A DNA stretch of 64,000 nt from Scortum barcoo. Taxonomy: Eukaryota; Chordata; Actinopteri; Centrarchiformes; Terapontidae. A program made the position numbers and the translations under genes. The notes beneath the pieces are model-generated. The model ran no database searches, was not told the DNA's origin, and worked only from the letters and a program-made list of their open reading frames with translations. Location: the NCBI GenBank assembly GCA_023238725.1, contig CM041536.1, positions 17,949,271 to 18,013,270 of the forward strand, in the 5' to 3' direction. Each line of letters opens with the position of its first letter. Position 1 is the first letter of the stretch. Shown piece after piece: positions 46,962 to 60,299 of this stretch.

Positions 46962-49900
46962 TCAGTTCTGGTCCATGGTGAAATTTGACTCCACTCTGGA
47001 AAAAAAAAAATCACACATCACATCTCATGGAAAATCTCACAGTAAACATGTAAATATTCCCAAATGAAACATTGTTAAAGTGAGGTGTTGAGGTGTCATG
47101 CATTTTCTTTTATGGCCTGCATGAAAAAAAGAATTAATAGAGATTTGGCCTGTAGATGTTCCTGTGCTTTATCACTCCACTCTGAGGAAAATCTTTCTTG
47201 CATTAAAATTTTAATTCTCATGGGATCAGCAATTCAGGTTTTTTTTCTGACACTATCATTGTCATTTCCACAATAAACATGACTATTACACAAGGTCACT
47301 TTGAAGAGCCGCACGTACGGAGCTGTGCTATTCGGAACCTCTATCAACAGACCGCACAGGTGAGCACCGGGCCACGGTCAGCATTTCATAAGCTAGCCCA
47401 CACTGAGTGACAGGCCTCTGTGGTGGCGGCGCCTCGCCGTCTGTAGCCGCATCCTGAGTGTGTGTTCATACTGTATTCAACACTGTGAATGGACATTCCC
47501 AACAAAGGGTTGAGTCAAAACTGGTCTCTGCAAATTTGGATCTGCTGCCATCAAGGGGACGCCGAATGCAACACAGTTCAACCACTGCAAAAAGCCCCTC
47601 TCTGCAGGATGTGTTTGGTATGAGAATGGCACCCCGCCGTGACCAGAACACTGTTGTCAGATAAACAGAAAGGACACTTACATATCTTTGTTCCGCATGT
47701 GGTTGTTGTACTGAAGGACTGGTGGGATGTTCTCCTCGTCCTCAGGAAGCTGCGTGAGTTTTGACATAATGATTCACGGGGAGAGGAATAACCACGTGAT
47801 CAACAAAACGTATGATGTAATGTGCACTTGTTAATGTCATACAACTAAGAAAGTTTTCCTTTTTTGTAGATAGAGGTATAAGGATGGCGATAGGACATTC
47901 ACTAATACACATAATGAGAGGAAACAGCTTCTGGGTGAAAATTGTAAAATGACCCTCAATAGGAACAGCATAACAACCAAAAAGTATGTTGAACATGAAA
48001 ATCAAACTTTCCTTCTAAATATCTCTTCTAATGCACCACAGCTAGACTCACTGTAAAAAAAAACTAACAAATTAATAAAATCATTAAAACATATGTAACC
48101 CATAACACATCTCGTATGCACTCTGTGCAGCTTCACAGTTTCTGTCTAAACCTCTCTGTGGCATTAAAGAAGATCAAAGATTAAAGATCTCTCACCTCCC
48201 AGTATGGCTCATCGTCAAAACAGTTATCATCTGCAGGATCTCCCCAGATAGGTAGTCTTAAGATACAGCCTGAGAAGAATACAAATAATGTCAATGTCCC
48301 AACGCGCACAGCCCATCATCCACTGTGAACACACCCATCTTATTCAAACGCAGTGCTATTGTGTGTTTTTGCTTACATATGCGTACTGTGTATTTTCAGG
48401 TGTATGGTCAGACTGAAGGGTGGTGCGTTTGTTGTTTCTTACCCACAAGGATGCCTCCGCCAATGCCAAAGCAGATAGCCACACAGACGCCTGCAGCCTG
48501 GAGACCACCCTGCCGTGCGGGTGTCGTGTGTTCGAAAGAGCCCTCAAAGTTAAAGGTGTTAATCAGGCTGTAAAAAAAAAAAAAAAAACTCACAAGCTTG
48601 ACCCTTCAGAAGAAAAAAACACAAATGTCTCTGCTTTCATTCTTAAATTCTGATTCTTCACTGGTTGATATCTATAATCTATAATTTGGAAATGCTCCTT
48701 GATCCCTGGCTGGTATTTTCTCACTTGTAGCAAAGGACCACTCACCCCTCAGCACCATAAACGCTCTCTGTTGCAGCTGCGGCAGTAATGGCTCCCACGA
48801 TGCCACCTATGACTCCTGGCATGGCGTGCAGGTTGTGGATTCCACATGTGTCCTGGATCTTGAAGTGCTTCTCCAAGAATGGCTGAGAGAGACATTTTGT
48901 TTAAAAAAATATTAACACCTTGGTTTGATGTAATTTTATGATATGCAGATTAGCAGTTGATTGGACACCTTATGTGCGAAAGAAAATATATGTAGTTAAC
49001 TTAAATTCAACAAAGAAATTTATAAATTAAAAGTTTAATTAATTAGAGAATAGTATATATATACCTCAAGTATATTTTTATATGATTGTGATGGTGAATT
49101 TTTGTTGTTGGTTGTCTGGATTGACTTGTTAACACTTTTAAAAACTAAGCTGAAGATTATTTCTCAATAGCTAAGCACAGTATACCCGAGAAATACCATA
49201 CCGTGAGGAAGATGTATCCCATCGTGGAGATGATACCGCAGCAGAACCCTACGATCAGAGACCCGTAGGGCATCAACATGAACTCTGCTGCAGTTCCCAC
49301 CGCAACGCCTCCAGCAAGAGTGGAGTTCTGGATGTGAACCTGAGAAACACAAGCTGAATAATGTGTTCACTGGATCGTGTGTAACATAGGATCACTTCGA
49401 GGGAAATTTTTGGGTTTGTTCAGGTACGTCAAGTACTGTTAACTTTACAAATATACACAACTCTTACTATCATAATTACATAATAGTTTCATTTTATGTT
49501 GAGCATTTTTGTGACTGACAAACAAACATTGCTGGTCGTTACCATGTCTAGTTTTCCATGCTTCTTGGAGAGGCTCGAGACAGCCACAGCGGTGAGCACA
49601 GTTGAAGCCAAAGCTAGGTAGGTGTTGATGGCTGCCCTGTGTTGCCCGTCCCCGTGGTCAGTAATGGCTGAGTTAAAGCTGGGCCAGAATAGCCACAGGA
49701 AGAGGGTGCCTGCGCATAAAAAAGGGTGAAGACAGCGGTGAAGGGATGTTAAAGATCTGACGGATCCAGATAACGTCCATAAGAGTAAGTATTGTGGGGA
49801 TTATGTAATTAAATCACACCCACCGATCATAGCGGACATATCTGTTTGGTAGCTGGAGCCCTGCAGACGACTGCTCTGGTCCAGGTTTGGTCGATAGAGC

Positions 49901-52623
49901 ATCCAGGAGATGGAAAGACCATAATAGCCTCCAAATGTGTGGATCACCATGGAGCCCCCAGCGTCTCTGGCCTTCAGGAAAGAGAACACTAGCATTAATG
50001 GTAGCAGTAGAGACATTACAGCAGTTTTGAGGTGTTTTATAGGCAGTTACTGCTACTCGATGTGCTGTGGGTTCACTCCTGGAGAAGTTTCAATATTTCC
50101 TGATTCTGTTTGTACAATCTCTCTAAAAATGCTGCATTTGATTTTGGATATCAAAAGGTCAGATGTCAAATCAGATCACATAAATGACATGACAAAGGCA
50201 ATTTGTATCAGCTACACAATGTGATATTCTCTCCTCTCAACATGCATTTAGGAATACGTTATATGTAACATAAATAAATCATTTCAACTCACATGTATGA
50301 TATTGAGGATAATATATTCCTCCACAGCAAACAAAGTGATCCCAAACAGAGTCATGACCATCAGCTGGACTGGACTGACCTTACCGAGAACCGCCCCGTA
50401 GGCAATTAGGCATCCAGCCACACAGAAGTCAGCATTGATCAGGCTGAAGAGGGGAAACAGTCAGAAGGTAGGCAATATGTGATCATTTGAAATCTGTACA
50501 GGCCAAATATGAGACAATGTTTCAAGAACAGTTACATTATATTGTGCACTGATCAGTCAAAAACATATCTGGTTATCCTACATTTTCTCTTTCCTTCTCT
50601 TTCACAGACGCACACAGATCATACACCTGCACTTCAGCGATATCATCATGTCTGATTAGCTTGAGTTTCTGTTTAACCTACAAACAATAAATCTAACCTG
50701 GAAGTGTCTTTATGGTGTCAGTCAGACTGGTTTCTCCACCTTTCTGTGTATCCCTCATTTCTTTTTTATTGAAGACCATGCTGGTGGAAACATGTTCCCA
50801 TTAGACGAATTCCCCAGTACTTAAACAAAAGCCCCAGTGATTAATAACATCACTTGCTTTAGATGGTTACAGATGGCCTTTATTATAATACCACTAAGCC
50901 ATGAGCTTCTGTTGTTAGTTGTATACCTTCATCACAATCAAACAGAAAAGAAAGCGGATACTTTTAACTCATTGGAAAAACTGAACAATTACCTCTCAAT
51001 TCCTATTTTGATCTTTCCATCAGCATAGTCCAGGGAGTGGAACCAGCCTTGCATTAGCAGCGCCCATTGGAGGCCAAAGGCTGCGATGAGGAAGTTGAAA
51101 CCCACTGCACCGAAGCTGTACCGCTTGAGAAATGTCATAAGGAAGCCAAATCCAACAAAGATCATCACATGGACGTCCTGGAAACCTAGAGCAAAGGGAA
51201 GAAGAGATGAGGATGGGGATGATAGGAACTGACAGGATGAATAGAAAAGAGGAGGAAAAGGGTAATGATCTAAAGCACATTCACTTTTGCTGTGGGTGTT
51301 GTAAGAGGGCTGGAAATCTGTCACAATCTACATAAGGACAGACATCCGGTGAAAACAATTCTATGTTGATGAAGAAAAGTCATGAATGTGAAAAAAGAGG
51401 GAAGAGAAGGTGAGATGAGAGGTCTCTCAAATGGGCATAGCTCGCAGTGTGGAGATCTACATCCTGTCAAACTGGGGGGAGTGCGTCATCACAGTACAGA
51501 AATTAAACAAGGTTTCTGTAAAGTTAGGCATCAAGTAATGTTTTTACTCAGTGTCCACAAATGGTCCTCTCATTCCTCTAATGTTGACGTGTTTCTTCTA
51601 TTGGAAGAGCAATATATGTTCACATCTTTGGCTTATCAGAACTCTGTTAAAAACAAAAACTAAACCAAGTCACATATCACTGAAAAAGCACGAAATTAGT
51701 AGTACATGCTTATGAATGCACTGACATGAGATGACATGGACGTGAGATGCTGTGCATGGACAGCCTGCTTTCACAACACATGCAGGGACACGTAAGAAGG
51801 GAAAATCATGTGACGACGACTTAAGGACAAAATATATCTCTGTGTATCTCTGTCTCTTGACAGAAGTTGATATATTGTGATGATACAGAGCTATATCAAG
51901 ATACACATATGGGCAGCATTTCCCACTGCCTTACAGGAACTACAAAAATCTTTACAACAACATTTAAAAGTGAAAAAGGAATGACAGAGATTTTTTTGTA
52001 AATAAATGTATATAACATTTGTAATAATGCTCAAATAAAATACTAGAAAATACTATAAAACTAAAAACTATAAAATTAATAGATGTCTGGATAGAAACTG
52101 GTAAAATGTGGCAAAAAAAAACTATGGGCATGTTTTGTCATTTTTTAACTTATTTCATTTAATCTTATTAATTAATTTAACAATGTTTTTTTTATGTGAT
52201 TTGATTTTATTTGTATTTTTTTGTGTGATAAATCATTATTCATGATTTGTCTGCACTGTGTTTAAAAATGTGCTAACTTTTAAACTAAGACTTTGAGTGA
52301 AGCTTCTTGATGGACCCTCAAGCTCCAATATGATAACAATAACCATAATAAACAAACACGCACAGTAAAATGTTAACACTAGGTTTTATCTTTTGAAGCT
52401 GAAAACCCACTTCTGGGAAACAGGTGGCTCATCTTTGTGAGACAGTCAATACCTGCCATACCCAGCAAACAACAGCACATAGATACCAGCATAAACCAGC
52501 CAGTATCATTTACAATATAACACTGCGACCGCCTGACACACCTGGTGGCACAATAGGTTCCCACAGTATTGTGAAACTGTATAGTTCTCATAGAAGAATC
52601 TACAGCAGACTGAATTTTATGTG

Positions 52624-52666
<43 letters not shown>

Positions 52667-53600
52667 AACTTATGTGTAACTTAACAAACAACAAAGCCTT
52701 CAGACGTGTCAGCGCTGATGGTGGGTGCTGTGCTGGAAAAGACAGTCCCATGGCTTCAGGATGAGGTCTCACTGGTGTCCTGACAACAAGCTGTGTGTCA
52801 GGACATACATTTCTCAACTGACATCCAACACCATATCTGAGATGACTTAGTGATACCCTGACACTGACACCGTGGGTTGTTGGGAAAATGTATAGTGCAG
52901 ACAATGCACCCACACACACACCCAGGCTGCAAGCAGACCCCCCCACCCCCCCCACACACACACACACGTACCACCAAAATAAGATGTTTTAATTTGTACA
53001 AAGGGGTAAGCACTGACATGTCAGCCACAGTTGAACTGGAGAGAAAAGCCTGTGGGAAGCTAAACCCCACGGGAAAATGTGCACCAGATCCTCGTCAGCA
53101 ATGTAGGAATAATCTGACAGAACGATGATCAACTTGGTAACTTAAGTAGAAACATGTTTTACAGTTAAGATTTACAGCCAAATATAAATAAAATGATAAA
53201 ACAAACAGCTAAATTGATGTCAATATAGATGTTTGGTTTATAAAAACAGATGTTTAAAGATTTAAAGGTTGGTAGATTAACAAATTAACTAAATAAAACT
53301 GCTGATTGATATATTGGACATTTGTAAAAAGAGAGTGTAATTGGAGAAAAAAAAAAGAAAATCAAAAGGAAGTCACTTACTTGGATATCTGAAGTAGAAG
53401 TCATTCTCAATGTCACTTAGATTTTTGGCTTTTTTGTACTCTATCCAGTGTGTATCCGCTTCTTCATCGTAACGAATAAAAATCCCAAACAGGATGATCA
53501 TGGCTGTTTGCCACACAATGCAAACTGCTGGAAGACTTAAACGAACATTAGTATTCTTTTGGTGGTCACACAACTCCCTGAAGCTTTGAACACAGCCCAT
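46962..53600 (-). CDS. rhcg: Rhesus glycoprotein type C (Rhcg) ammonia channel, 11 exons
   Basis: Exons on the minus strand: 53381-53600, 50993-51185, 50293-50443, 49824-49971, 49543-49709, 49202-49339, 48746-48882, 48443-48567, 48196-48269, 47682-47749 and 46962-46995. Borders are GT-AG and the phases join to 1455 nt (484 aa). Family blocks: [64 protein letters not shown] and FDDEPYWE. The twin pore histidines are His199 and His358, and an N-glycosylation site NLS (Asn60) lies in the first loop as in mammalian RhCG. It is a 12-helix trimeric NH3/CO2 channel that in fish gill ionocytes excretes ammonia. The start ATG at 53600 has A at -3 and G at +4. The N-terminus MGCVQSF fits a myristoyl/palmitoyl signal. 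Fish have more than one rhcg; the paralogue was not resolved. Confidence 0.96.
52621..52666. repeat. (TA)n(TG)n compound microsatellite
   Basis: Nine TA units then about twelve TG units, in rhcg intron 1. Confidence 0.95.
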
Positions 53601-54699
53601 CGTTTTTTTTGGTTTGTTTTTATCTTTCGTAAGTCTTTTGATTAAAAAAATGTATAAATGTATGAGAGCTGAGCACTCAAAAGGCCCTGAGCATCTTAAG
53701 CACAAGTGAAGATGAGCAAAGATGGGTGTCTGCTTTAATACGAGGACACTCCCACAGACACTCCCTCCACTATTACACTTGACTCAATCGACCTTTTCAG
53801 GTGGTGACAGATCTTAAGTTAGAGAAAGGCATTACTACTTGATTATTAATGCTTTATAAAAACTTCTCATCTCATTTCATTTTTTTCCAAAAATGTTACA
53901 GTAAGGTAAGATTCTTCTACTACTCAGGTTGTGTGATAAAGGACAGTAGGAAACATACTTCATCCTGATCAAACAAGAAAAAAAGTTTTACTCTGTGACA
54001 TCTTGTAAACAGATTGTGCGTGTGTGGTTACACTAGTAGATTATATTCATTTCAGATGATCTTTACCATCACTCTTGGCATTTCAAAAGAAGATAAACAG
54101 TCATAACAGTCATACAACATGTCATGTTGAGCATACAGTAAGTAAACACACAGGCTCCTATGGCACATTTTTCCTTTTCTTCACTCCAGTCAGAGGACGT
54201 TGGGATGTTCTCATACCCTCTGTACGGGGCTGCTCCTGTGAAGCATTAAGTGTAAATAATGTGTGTGCATGCTGGGCCCCATTAGAGAGATGCAGGACAG
54301 GTTTGACTCAGTCAACAGCCACTGCCTTCAAGGTTGAAAGAAGGGTTCAGTTTTTTTTTTTTTTTTTTTCTTAAATCTAGCTTTCAACAGCTACAGTGTT
54401 GTAAGGATTAATTATAAATAATAATCTATTTTGCTTTCATGTTTAAGCTTTTTTTTGTGAGTTTAAGTGCTTAAAGTAATAAGAAAACATGACATTTTTG
54501 TAACGCAAAAAAAGTCATTAAACTTGGAAAAATAACATGATATAAGTAATATAAAAATACACTTTCCTATAAGAATTTACATTATGGCAGGAAGTTGTTG
54601 CCTTTCTGGAGTATAAATGTGTTTTTACTGCAAATCAGCATTTGGGGCATAACTGTGATTCAGCAGCTGGGTATGATAAAATCCACCAAAAACCTCCAT

Positions 54700-55075
54700 C
54701 AAAAACCACCATTTACCCACAGAGATCTGTTCTTTGTGTCTATGAGTGTAGTCAACAATAGTAAGTATAGTAATAGTAATAGTTCAACATTTTGGGAGAG
54801 AAGTTTACTTGCTCTTTTTCTGAGAGAAATTAGAAGATCGGTATATTTTACTTGAGATATAGGTTGTTAACTAGTAAGTTTGAGAGGTGCAGGTAAGCAG
54901 CTTTTGTTTCTTTTGAACACAGTTAAGACAAACTGTTTCCAATTTTTATGCTCAGTGAAGCTTATCGGCTGCTGGCTCTTACTTCAGACGAGACAGTGGC
55001 GTCTAATGAACCTTTTTTCAGAAAAAAGCAAATAATCGATTCTCAAAAATCTGACAGACTATTCCTTTATTATTT
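54700..55075. mobile_element. Interspersed fish repeat, family not named
   Basis: GTTCAACATTTTGGGAG and GAAATTAGAAGATCGGTATA, then AAACTGTTTCCAATTTTTATG, CTGCTGGCTC and the terminal ACTATTCCTTTATT. These blocks are typical of a high-copy teleost element with inverted ends. Confidence 0.6.
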
Positions 55076-55454
55076 AGGAAAAATTTGAACAAAAGTGTTG
55101 CATCCATTTAAATCTCTATGTTGATATTCACACATACTGGCTTCTTTTCAGCCTGACTGGTCAAAACCATCTTGGTAACACTGACAATGGAAAAGGGTAC
55201 ATATACGCAGAATTTGTGCATACAGTGTAAATGTGAATAGTAAATATGATTCATACCTACCTGTACTGTCCTTATTTGTTCTTTCAGGAAGGTCAAACAT
55301 GTTGATTTAAACACATACAGCAGCTCCTCAATGTCGAGTGAATGTTTCTTTTAGAGTGCTTCAAGAAAGTTCGTAAAACCTTTTCTGTATTTCTGCATAA
55401 ATGTGACCTATAATGTGATCAGATCTTTATTTGACTTCTAAAACTAGATAAAGA

Positions 55455-55640
55455 GGAACCAGTTAAATATCCATCCATCCTGACTCACAGGGTCGCAGGG
55501 GTTCTGGAGCCTATCCCAGCTGTCACTGGGTGAGAGTCAGGTACACCCTGAACTGGACGCCAGTCAATCACAGGGCTGACATGTAGAGAGAGACAGAGAA
55601 ACATTCACATTCACGTCTACAGGCAATTTTAGATTCTCGA
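55455..55640 (+). mobile_element. High-copy fish repeat
   Basis: GGGTCGCAGGGGTTCTGGAG, CCTATCCCAGCTGTCACTGG, ACACCCTGAACTGGACGCCA and a tail of AACATTCACATTCACGTC. It is a well-known repetitive order in fish genomes, but I cannot place it in a transposon class. Confidence 0.65.
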
Positions 55641-55799
55641 ACTTATGTGTATGTGGACTTTAGAATTATTCAATAATTTAAAGAGGTGAGTGTCTCAGTC
55701 TCAGTGAAGTAAGATGTCTCAGTAAAATAGATGACAATCAGGTATGAGTTTAACACTCCTTTTCCCTGCTGGTAAAATCTAAACCTGGGTCTTTACTAT

Positions 55800-56350
55800 G
55801 TGATTTGTGGAAATGTGTCTTCGATCAAAGGAGATTTCTTTGGAGCTCAGACAAGTGGTTGCTGATGGTCACCAGGCTGGAAGAGGTTGCCCAAAGAGTG
55901 AGGCGACACTCATAGAGGTCACAGGAGCATCTACAGGCCTCTCTTGCATCAACCACTGAAAACAGTGGTGTATATGGAAAAACAGTGAGGATAAAGGCAT
56001 TAATCTCTAAGAAGAACATTACTGCCCATCTATAGTTTGCTAAAGGCCACATGGATGAAATATCATGCTTGGGGGCAGCTCTGCTGCCTCAGGAACAGGA
56101 CAGCTTACAGTCATTGACGGAATTATGAATTCTGGATTTTACCAGAAAACTCTACAAGACACTGTCGAGGTACGTGTTTGTTTGTCAAGGAGCAAGACAG
56201 TGATCCAAAACACACAAGTCATTATGAATCTTATGTGTAGCCATCAAATAGTCAATGCGGGGTTGTCCTGCAAGTGACCACACTGACTGGTTACAACAAG
56301 TCCTGGGCTATGTCTGGATGGTGAAGGTGACTCTCTTCAGACAGAACAGG
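55800..56350 (+). pseudogene. Tc1/mariner transposase relic
   Basis: The 56065-56277 frame reads MLGGSSAASGTGQLTVIDGI, matching the Tc1 transposase block that normally follows W-G-C-F-A-A. The next conserved block (GTGATCCAAAACACACAAGT) is in a different frame. Stops and shifts break the remainder. No clear terminal inverted repeats were seen. Confidence 0.7.
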
Positions 56351-56399
56351 TATTTGGAGTTACACCTGTCAAAGCTTACTTACAAAATATGTTTTCCAA

Positions 56400-57537
56400 T
56401 CACTTAATGCGCAGAATAGACTGGACCTCTTTTTTATGAGTCAAAAAGAAAAAAAAAAAAGAAAAAACATGATAGGTGACAAAGGATACAGCTAAGATTT
56501 TATTCTTATGTATCTTTTGCTACAAACTTTTACTCCTAAACACTGTTTAATTCTTGGCTGCAACTTAAGTTTATCACAAAATACAGTATGAACATTAAGT
56601 TTGTTCTCTGCCGGTCAAAAATCCTGGACACGACTCTGTATGAAAAATGAAAGGCATTCACAATTTTGTTTGTCACGGTCGTACAAAATGACTGCAAAAG
56701 AAACTGGCTTGAGTAATTATCTCGCTGGGAAAGAAATGAGCATGTCAGCAGCAGAACATATAGATCAATGCACTGGTTGAGTGCTCAACTAAGAGGAACC
56801 TCATTAAAATGAGTGAGCGCGTAACTGCGCTCATTGATCTAACTGCTCGGCTTAGCACTGCTACCTTGGTGATGTAATCCTGGCAGATGATGTGCTCTTA
56901 AGGGATGAAGTGTTGAGTTGATCCTCCTTGGCCTAAGCACCGCTGTCTGGCTCATCAGAGCAGCTTTTGCACCTTGTATTTTCTTTAGAATTAAGGGAGA
57001 GACATGTGGAGTCCATTTTTGCCAGTAAGATTAACAAAAACATTTAGTTGTGCAATGTATTTGGCAAATAGGTTAACTCAGGCTTTAACCTTTTTTTGGC
57101 AGAAGTCACGAGTGGTACTTTTCCACTTTCCCCACCTAGATTTATCCTGAGGCTACGGTGATGAAATCAGTGACCTTCTAGCCACAGTGATGACAGCGAG
57201 TCAGCATGTAGTCAGCTAAATGGATTTCAGACATCACCCATTTTATTTACATCTGCTTTTCATACTTTGATCATTCAGAATACTTCATTATAGTACCAAC
57301 TTCCAGTGCTTGTTGCTTAAGCCTTGACAAAAGCGTATAGTGCACCAATCCACACATCTGTTTCATGTTCCTGACTAAACCTCTATTCAGGACTGTGTAG
57401 GCGGGTACTGACTGTGCTTGACTGTTGAAATCTGACACTAAAATTTTTAAGTAAAACTAAAACTAATATGCAAAGCAAAAAAAAAAAAGCAAAAAAAAAA
57501 AAGATTGTTTTTTTCCAAGGGTTTCCCCACGGCTCAA

Positions 57538-57586
<49 letters not shown>

Positions 57587-58200
57587 GTTGTCATTACCAT
57601 CATAGATTTTCAGTTTACACAACTCTTCTGTGGAAAGATCCCACTCTTCACACTGTTTCTGTTTGCTACAAGAGAACAACCTGAGGGAGCACATTTGTTT
57701 ACACATTACACATTTTGATTGATGTTCCTTTTGTTACTTCATCAATAAACACACAGGGATCCACAGAAAAGAGGAGGTGTAACAAGCAACATTAACAATA
57801 GCTCTGTTCCATTTCCTTCAATTACTACAAGCCCTAATATTATTAATTACGCCTGTCCTTCACTGTGTTTAAAAGCAATGACTTGCTCACACAATAGGTA
57901 CAAAAACTTAAAAAATGCTTTTGGCTTTTTATTTGGAACTCATTTGGATACAGCACATCAAATAGTCCAATAAATATACTGTCATTGATAATACATTGAT
58001 GTACATCCACAGTTATATTTAGGCCACATGCTTTAAAGGATGTTCAACACAGCTCTCAAAGTATGCTCTAGTGTAAAGATATTCTCTCATTTGCTTTATT
58101 GATGCCATGAAAAACCTAAAAACACAATTCAGAACTTGACTGCCACCAAAACTTTGTGAATATTGTGTAGTTTCTAACCAAGTTGATTTGAACTCCAGAG
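56400..58200. other. Intergenic / probable gdpgp1 3' UTR
   Basis: No coding exon seen. Minus-strand poly(A) signals (TTTATT on plus) at 58095-58100 and 57928-57933 could end gdpgp1. Poly-A runs at 57478-57502. Confidence 0.4.
57538..57585. repeat. (CT)n(CA)n compound microsatellite
   Basis: About 12 CT units joined to about 12 CA units. Confidence 0.95.
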
Positions 58201-58210
58201 TCATCATAAA

Positions 58211-59287
58211 TCATAAATCGATCAAATGACGAGTAAGCTGCTGTTCCAATGCATGAAACTCTGCTTCAGGCAGAAGATACTTCTGGATGATATCTATTAC
58301 ATCCTTCTCCGTAGTGAGCTCAAAGTCCTTCCTGTTCTTAAACGGTAAATGTCCAGCCAGCTCACAAAGGGCTACATTGAAGGCAGACTCCTCCTTGGCA
58401 CCGAAGCATGATATTCTGGGCCACACAGCAATACGAACGCCTCTCCTTGAACAGCGATCGTCTTCGCTCTCTATGCGATCACAGGGCGGACATCCTCTTG
58501 TCAAGAACAGGTTGTGTGCAATATTACGGTCCACAAGGAAGTCTGTGACTTGACAGATGGCTCTGGCAACTTTCTCTACCGACTCTGATTCTGTGTAGAA
58601 CAAAAAGCCTGCAGCGAAGTCCAACAGGTGATAAAACCCCTTTTCAGGGACCAGCGGCTTCACTGGCATAGACTCTATCTCGAGCTCATGGTTCAGGTAA
58701 TATCCATGTATGTGCAAATGATTGACCGACGCAAATGCCCCAAGACTATTGAACCCCACGCGGAAGCCGGGGTCGGTGCTCATGAGCACAGATTCAATAC
58801 CGACCTGGATGGCGAACCTCGTCAGGACCTGTGGGAAACAGCTTGAAGGATTTGGAACAAAGAGACAGTGCCCAAACTCCAAAGGGCTGACGTTGACCAG
58901 CACGACCATCTTGCACGGTTCGCCCAACTGTCCCTTTTCATTTCCTCCTCCAGCGTCCTTCATCATCTCAAATATGATTTCCTCTGGGTTGATTTTGTTG
59001 AAATTAAACTGCTTGGCATTGAACTCCTGCTGAATGCTCAGTATCTCCTGAGGCTTCCGTCTCTCAGTTCCTCTTTGAACATTAAGTTGGGCCACGTAGC
59101 CACGCGGGCCCGGCAGCACACGCGTATGTAAATCACCCAGATGGTAGCGGAATAGTCCCCTCTCCATCCTGTCCATCCAGCCGGCTCGGATGGTCGTGTC
59201 AAACTTCGATGCCTCGGGCCTTTTTCCATTAGTTCGTCGCACATCTGTGACAAAGTCCTGGTTGCGATACACAAACTGGAGTGGCAT
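58211..59287 (-). CDS. gdpgp1: GDP-D-glucose phosphorylase 1
   Basis: One uninterrupted coding exon of 358 aa. The HIT/GalT-type motif SVNHLHIHGYY holds H190-x-H192-x-H194, with H192 the expected nucleophile. Other family blocks are VLVNVSPLEFGHCLFVP and FGAKEESAFNVALCELAGHL. The enzyme cleaves GDP-D-glucose with phosphate to glucose-1-phosphate and GDP, probably as a repair reaction that removes mis-made GDP-glucose. I chose the ATG at 59287 (MPLQFVYRN) because a 3' splice site (CATGCCTCAG) lies between it and the in-frame ATG at 59317. A 5' UTR exon with donor AAAAAG|GTAAGT ends at 60089. Nothing is missing. Confidence 0.95.
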   Translation of the reverse strand: MPLQFVYRNQDFVTDVRRTNGKRPEASKFDTTIRAGWMDRMERGLFRYHLGDLHTRVLPGPRGYVAQLNVQRGTERRKPQEILSIQQEFNAKQFNFNKINPEEIIFEMMKDAGGGNEKGQLGEPCKMVVLVNVSPLEFGHCLFVPNPSSCFPQVLTRFAIQVGIESVLMSTDPGFRVGFNSLGAFASVNHLHIHGYYLNHELEIESMPVKPLVPEKGFYHLLDFAAGFLFYTESESVEKVARAICQVTDFLVDRNIAHNLFLTRGCPPCDRIESEDDRCSRRGVRIAVWPRISCFGAKEESAFNVALCELAGHLPFKNRKDFELTTEKDVIDIIQKYLLPEAEFHALEQQLTRHLIDL

Positions 59288-59489
59288 GGTCCGCTGGTGA
59301 ACACTGAGGCATGACAAAAGGAGACATCTGTCAGTTAGGAGACGTCCTGCTGAATCACCACACAGAGAGAGCGGTCACATGTGGAGCCTGTAAACATTAT
59401 GGCAGCAAATGACATTTATCAATTAGTCCACCAGTACCTCCTGTTGAGTTGTTATAGTCAATAAAATGTAAGAAAAAAGTGAAAAATTT

Positions 59490-59820
59490 ATTAGTGCAAT
59501 GATTAGTCGATTTATTAATCAAACTAAACAGCAACTACTTTGATAATCGTCTTATAATTAGTTATTTTTCCAGCAAAAATTCCCAAAAATTTGCTTGTTG
59601 CAGGTTCCTAAATGGGAACGAGCAGCTTTTCTTGGCCTTGTACTATAACAAATAGATTATTTAGGGGGGTTTTCTATTGGTCAGTAAAAACCAAGAGATC
59701 TGATGAGGTCAAAACATACTTTGATGGGCAGTTTTTCGCTGTTTTCTAATGGTTTATAGACCAAATTACTGGCAGATTGATCGATAACATAGATAATCGT
59801 TAGATAAAAATTTCAGGTTG
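59490..59820. mobile_element. hAT-like interspersed repeat with ATTAGTCGAT/ATAATCG motifs
   Basis: Blocks ATTAGTCGATTTATTAATCA, CAACTACTTTGATAATCGTC, TGATGGGCAGTTTTTCGCTG and ATCGATAACATAGATAATCG occur in the order of a common fish repeat. It lies in the gdpgp1 5' UTR intron. Confidence 0.65.
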
Positions 59821-60088
59821 GCATGTTCAAAATGTTTGCTTTTGTTTGTACCAAAGAATGGCCACTATCACAAGTCAGCCAGAAAATATTCACATTTTTG
59901 CCATGTTTGCTTCAAACACATTCCCTAAAACCATTAATCAATCATCAATCTAAATTACTGACAGTTAATGTCCACACAAAAATACCACAGGATTTTCTGT
60001 ATTTTTTTTTTTTTGCACTCCTGCTTGTTTCATCGGTTGTCTGTCCGGGACACAAGCTTGTGTTGGCGTGATTAGACGGTGTACTTAC

Positions 60089-60295
60089 CTTTTTGTTTGG
60101 ACTGTGTCTCTCCGTGTAAGCGTCTTAAAAGAAACTGCAGATTCATCCTTTAAAAACAGGCAACACTAACTCCTATTCACGTTTACATATTTTGATTTTG
60201 GTCCATTTTCCCCCCAGCACCGGCTCTGACAGCTGACTTCCTCTGCCAGCATGTTTTCTTCTTCGTCGATATTTATTGCTGTATTTCCGGTTATT
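60089..60295 (-). promoter_or_regulatory. gdpgp1: gdpgp1 non-coding first exon and promoter
   Basis: The minus-strand donor AAAAAG|GTAAGTAC is at 60089/60088. About 200 bases upstream, TTTCCGGTT (60284-60292) contains an ETS-type CCGGAA core. No TATA box is evident. The start site is inferred. Confidence 0.5.
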
Positions 60296-60299
60296 TTTT

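Noticed and set aside
53601..53705. Upstream in-frame ATG for rhcg
   Set aside because: It adds an unconserved 35-residue stretch; the ATG at 53600 has a better context and the expected distance to the first membrane helix.
59288..59317. Upstream in-frame ATG for gdpgp1
   Set aside because: It lies on the intron side of a 3' splice site (CATGCCTCAG), so it would be spliced out.
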